Below, piece after piece: positions 61,881-64,000 of a DNA stretch of 64,000 bases. The stretch covers positions 186,001 to 250,000 of the forward strand of contig NZ_LNTU01000001.1 in NCBI RefSeq assembly GCF_001558695.1, read 5' to 3'. The notes below the pieces were generated by a model that was not told where the DNA came from, made no database searches, and was given only the letters and a program-made list of their open reading frames with translations. Positions within the stretch are counted from its first letter, which is position 1, and every line of letters starts with the position of its first letter. The DNA is from Paramesorhizobium deserti. Lineage in GTDB: Bacteria > Pseudomonadota > Alphaproteobacteria > Rhizobiales > Rhizobiaceae. The position numbers were made by a program, and so were the translations under genes.

Positions 61881-63347
61881 ATGCGCGTTTTCTGCGCCTC
61901 CATTGCCACCGAAACCAACACTTTCGCCCCGCTACGCACCGATTTCATCGAATTCCAGCAGAGTTTCTACGCCCCTCCGGGCGCGCATCCAGAAACGCCG
62001 ACGCTTTGCAGCGCGGTCTTTCCGGCCCTGCGCAAGCGGGCACGGCGCGGCGAGATCGAACTGATCGAGGGCACCGCCACCTGGGCGGAACCCGGCGGGC
62101 TGGTGAATGCGAAAACCTGGGCGCGGCTTCGCGACGAGGTTCTGGATCAACTGCGCGCCGCCCTGCCCGTCGACGCCGTGGTGCTCGGCCTGCATGGCGC
62201 CATGATGGCGGATGGAACAGATGATTGCGAAGGCGAATTGCTGGAGGCGGCGCGCCGGATCGCCGGCCCTGACGCCGTCATTGGCGCTTCCTTCGATCCG
62301 CACAGCCATCTGACGGCAAAGCGCGTCGCCAATCTCGACGTGCTGACCGTATTCAAGGAATTTCCGCATACGGATTTCGTCGAGGCGGGCGAGGCCTGCG
62401 CCGATCTCGTGCTTCGCACGGCGCGCGGCGAAATCAGGCCGGCGATGTCTGTCTTCGACATCCGCATGATGGACGTGCTGCCAACCAGCCGCCAACCGAT
62501 GCGCGGCTTCGTCGACCGGATCAGGGCCATGGAGGGCGAGGACGGCATATTGTCGATCTCGCTCGTCCATGGCTTCATGGCGGCCGATGTCGCCGATCTC
62601 GGCGCCAAGATCGTCGTCATCACTGACGATCGCAAGGCGGAAGGCGAGCGGCTGGCGCGGGAACTGGGCATGGAGGTCTTCTCCTTCCGCGGCCGCGCCC
62701 GTCCCGAGTTTCTGGCTCCGCGAGAAGCGCTCGCCCGTGCAGCCGCCCATGAGCGGGGACCGGTGGTAATCGCCGATGTCTGGGACAATCCGGGCGGCGG
62801 CGTGCCCGGCGATTCCACGATTATGACCCGCCTGGCGCTGGATATGGGTCTGGAAGGAGTTGCTGTCGGGCCGCTATGGGACCCGATGGCCGTCCGTCTC
62901 TGCCATGCCGCCGGCAAGGGCGCGCACTTGCAACTGCGCTTCGGCGGCAAGACCTCGGCCGTGGCGGGCGACCCGATCGATGCTGAAGTGGAAATCCTGG
63001 AAACGGTGCGGGATGCGGTCCAGAGCTTCGGCGACAGCATCGTTCCGCTGGGCGATGCGGCAGCGATCCGCGTCGGCGGCGTGGACGTCGTCCTGAACTC
63101 GAACAGGGCGCAAGGCTTCTCGCCTGATCTCTTTTCCAACCTCGGTATCGACCCGCTTTCCAAGAAGATACTGATCGTCAAATCGACCAACCATTTCTAC
63201 GGCGCCTTCGCGCCGATCGCCTCGCAGGTGCTCTATGCCGAAGTCAAAGGGCCCTATCCGAGCGACCCGCGCACCAACGGCTATACGAAGCTGACGCGGC
63301 CGATCTGGCCGGTCGTGGAAAACCCGCATGCGGAGGAGAAAGTTTGA
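61881..63347 (+). CDS. M81 family metallopeptidase (MlrC-like)
   Basis: The 488-residue metallohydrolase resembles microcystinase C of Sphingomonas. Family segments are ATETNTFAPLRTDFIEF (near 9), LGLHGAMMADGTDDCEGELLE (near 103), the zinc-ligand candidates in SFDPHSHLT and KEFPHTDFVEAG, WDNPGGGVPGDST near 300 and a second domain with LNSNRAQGFSPDLFSNLGIDP. The natural substrate of most M81 proteins is unknown; the TRAP genes suggest it hydrolyses what is imported. It lies 69 bp after dctP and stops one base before the convergent 63349 gene. Confidence 0.9.
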   Translation: MRVFCASIATETNTFAPLRTDFIEFQQSFYAPPGAHPETPTLCSAVFPALRKRARRGEIELIEGTATWAEPGGLVNAKTWARLRDEVLDQLRAALPVDAVVLGLHGAMMADGTDDCEGELLEAARRIAGPDAVIGASFDPHSHLTAKRVANLDVLTVFKEFPHTDFVEAGEACADLVLRTARGEIRPAMSVFDIRMMDVLPTSRQPMRGFVDRIRAMEGEDGILSISLVHGFMAADVADLGAKIVVITDDRKAEGERLARELGMEVFSFRGRARPEFLAPREALARAAAHERGPVVIADVWDNPGGGVPGDSTIMTRLALDMGLEGVAVGPLWDPMAVRLCHAAGKGAHLQLRFGGKTSAVAGDPIDAEVEILETVRDAVQSFGDSIVPLGDAAAIRVGGVDVVLNSNRAQGFSPDLFSNLGIDPLSKKILIVKSTNHFYGAFAPIASQVLYAEVKGPYPSDPRTNGYTKLTRPIWPVVENPHAEEKV

Positions 63348-63348
63348 A

Positions 63349-63687
63349 TCAGTCAAGCGGGCGGATCATCCCCTCCCCCTTGACGCGAACGGTGGGCGCA
63401 TCGTCAAGCCGGGGTTCGGACTGGCTTGAGGAAATCGGCGGGCCTTCCGGCTGATCCAGCGGATGCGGGACGTGTGGGCCGCCCTCCGGCCGCATCCCGG
63501 CTTCGCCCGTTACCTCCAGCACCTCGCGCATCAGCGCCTTGGCCCTGTCGACCAGGATATCGGTCCTTTCCGCCAGATTGACGGACTCAAAATCAGTGCG
63601 GAACGGAGCAGGCAGAGTGACGGTCACGCGAGCTCCGCTCTCCGCCTGGAACTGGACGGTGCGGCCATCGAGCGCCTTCTCTGCCAT
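63349..63687 (-). CDS. Small conserved-looking protein of unknown function
   Basis: I do not recognise the family. The 112-residue product has a well-ordered N-terminal half (GRTVQFQAESGARVTVTLPAPFRTDFESVNLAERTDILVDRAKALMREVLEVTG) that looks like a small folded domain with a helix, and a low-complexity Pro/Gly/Ser tail (about 65-112). AAGGAGG sits seven bases before the ATG, a strong site, so it is probably real. Its stop is one base from the stop of the M81 gene, a convergent arrangement. Confidence 0.7.
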   Translation of the reverse strand: MAEKALDGRTVQFQAESGARVTVTLPAPFRTDFESVNLAERTDILVDRAKALMREVLEVTGEAGMRPEGGPHVPHPLDQPEGPPISSSQSEPRLDDAPTVRVKGEGMIRPLD

Positions 63688-63857
63688 TGCGCGTCCTCCT
63701 TGAACGGCTACCGCGGTTGCGCCGGTGTAACGTCTCGCCGGGCAAAGCGTTCCCTAGCCTGGAACAAGAAACGCCGAGCCGGAAGCGGTTGCTGTTTTGA
63801 TGGGACCGGGTTGCTCTAGATTGCGATGGCCCTAATGGCCCCCGCTGGTGGAGCGGC

Positions 63858-64000
63858 GATGTTCAGGCATGGATCCTCGGGTCGAGCCCGAGGATGACGA
63901 ACTGGAGAGGTTCGCGCCTGTTTCCAACGTTGGCGATTGACAGAAATATTCCGGCAATCGTCATCCTCGGGCTCGGGCTTGACCCAAGGACCCATTCCGG
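63858..64000. repeat. Palindromic element, GGATCCTCGGG family, cut by the window edge
   Basis: It starts near GTTCAGGCATGGATCCTCGG and GAGCCCGAGGATGAC and continues with GGTTCGCGCCTG, GGCGATTGACAG, then GTCATCCTCGGGCTCGGGC and GACCCAAGGACCCATTCCGG. It matches 23505-23675. The stretch 63688-63857 before it is the promoter region of the minus-strand 63349 gene, with nothing else recognisable. Confidence 0.8.

Overview
The window is chromosomal DNA of a Hyphomicrobiales (Rhizobiales) alphaproteobacterium, probably near Brucellaceae, Phyllobacteriaceae or Rhizobiaceae. The evidence is high GC with AT-poor codons, a split b/b' ATP synthase stalk, BacA, lineage-specific small families (DUF1344, DUF6101, DUF2007, an RT0821/Lpp0805-like lipoprotein), and intergenic spaces full of palindromic repeats. 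Genus is inference. I see no tRNA, rRNA, CRISPR array, prophage or autonomous transposon.

Layout. 1-5.4 kb: partial dxs, pirin, YidB- and GlsB-like stress proteins, DedA, xseB and a histone-deacetylase-fold enzyme. 5.8-7.1 kb: an MFS exporter behind three copies of one operator. 7.3-16.8 kb: housekeeping genes (ribB with a degenerate GTP cyclohydrolase II tail, aroC, fabI, a J-domain protein, pdxH, ubiA, purD). 17-23.2 kb: an XRE/DUF1330 divergent pair, an acyl-CoA dehydrogenase/enoyl-CoA hydratase pair, an ArsR/SRPBCC pair and a second-type clpP. 23.7-38.6 kb: a D-2-hydroxyacid dehydrogenase-like flavoprotein, tsaC, glyS/glyQ, a large TPR protein, a polyprenyl synthase, a tRNA methyltransferase-like protein, nhaA, an S49 protease, ispE and moaB. 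38.7-42.5 kb: an alpha/beta hydrolase with an Asp nucleophile, a short GT2 protein, a radical-SAM protein ending in a sliding-clamp-binding motif, and rnhB. 43.1-46.1 kb: the F0 operon atpI-B-E-F'-F on the minus strand. 46.3-51.1 kb: a TetR/SDR pair, a SleB-type cell wall hydrolase with a CtrA-like site upstream, then an AT-rich island with a foreign-looking methyltransferase, a frameshifted VOC gene and about 590 bp of non-coding DNA with degenerate internal repeats. 51.1-57.8 kb: der, a YfgM-like gene, nnrU, a polysaccharide deacetylase, bacA, a 2OG-Fe(II) oxygenase and an NTF2-like gene. 57.8-63.4 kb: a catabolic module of an RpiR regulator, a TRAP transporter (dctQMP) and an M81/MlrC metallohydrolase, with two matching operators in front.

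Pathways. dxs and ispE (MEP pathway) feed the polyprenyl synthase and ubiA (ubiquinone). xseB and rnhB serve nucleic-acid repair, and the radical-SAM gene beside rnhB may belong with them. The RpiR-TRAP-M81 block looks like one regulon for uptake and hydrolysis of an unknown organic acid or peptide-like substrate.

Most of the window is ordinary core genome. The parts worth attention are: three loci of purine-rich 7-8 bp tandem repeats built into or against stop codons, reminiscent of Brucella octameric VNTRs; a MITE-like family ending in CCTCTCTTG/CAAGAGAGG; several other palindromic repeat families; the clamp motif on the radical-SAM protein; the degenerate RibBA; and the AT-rich island. I did not find a convincing wholly new multi-gene system.
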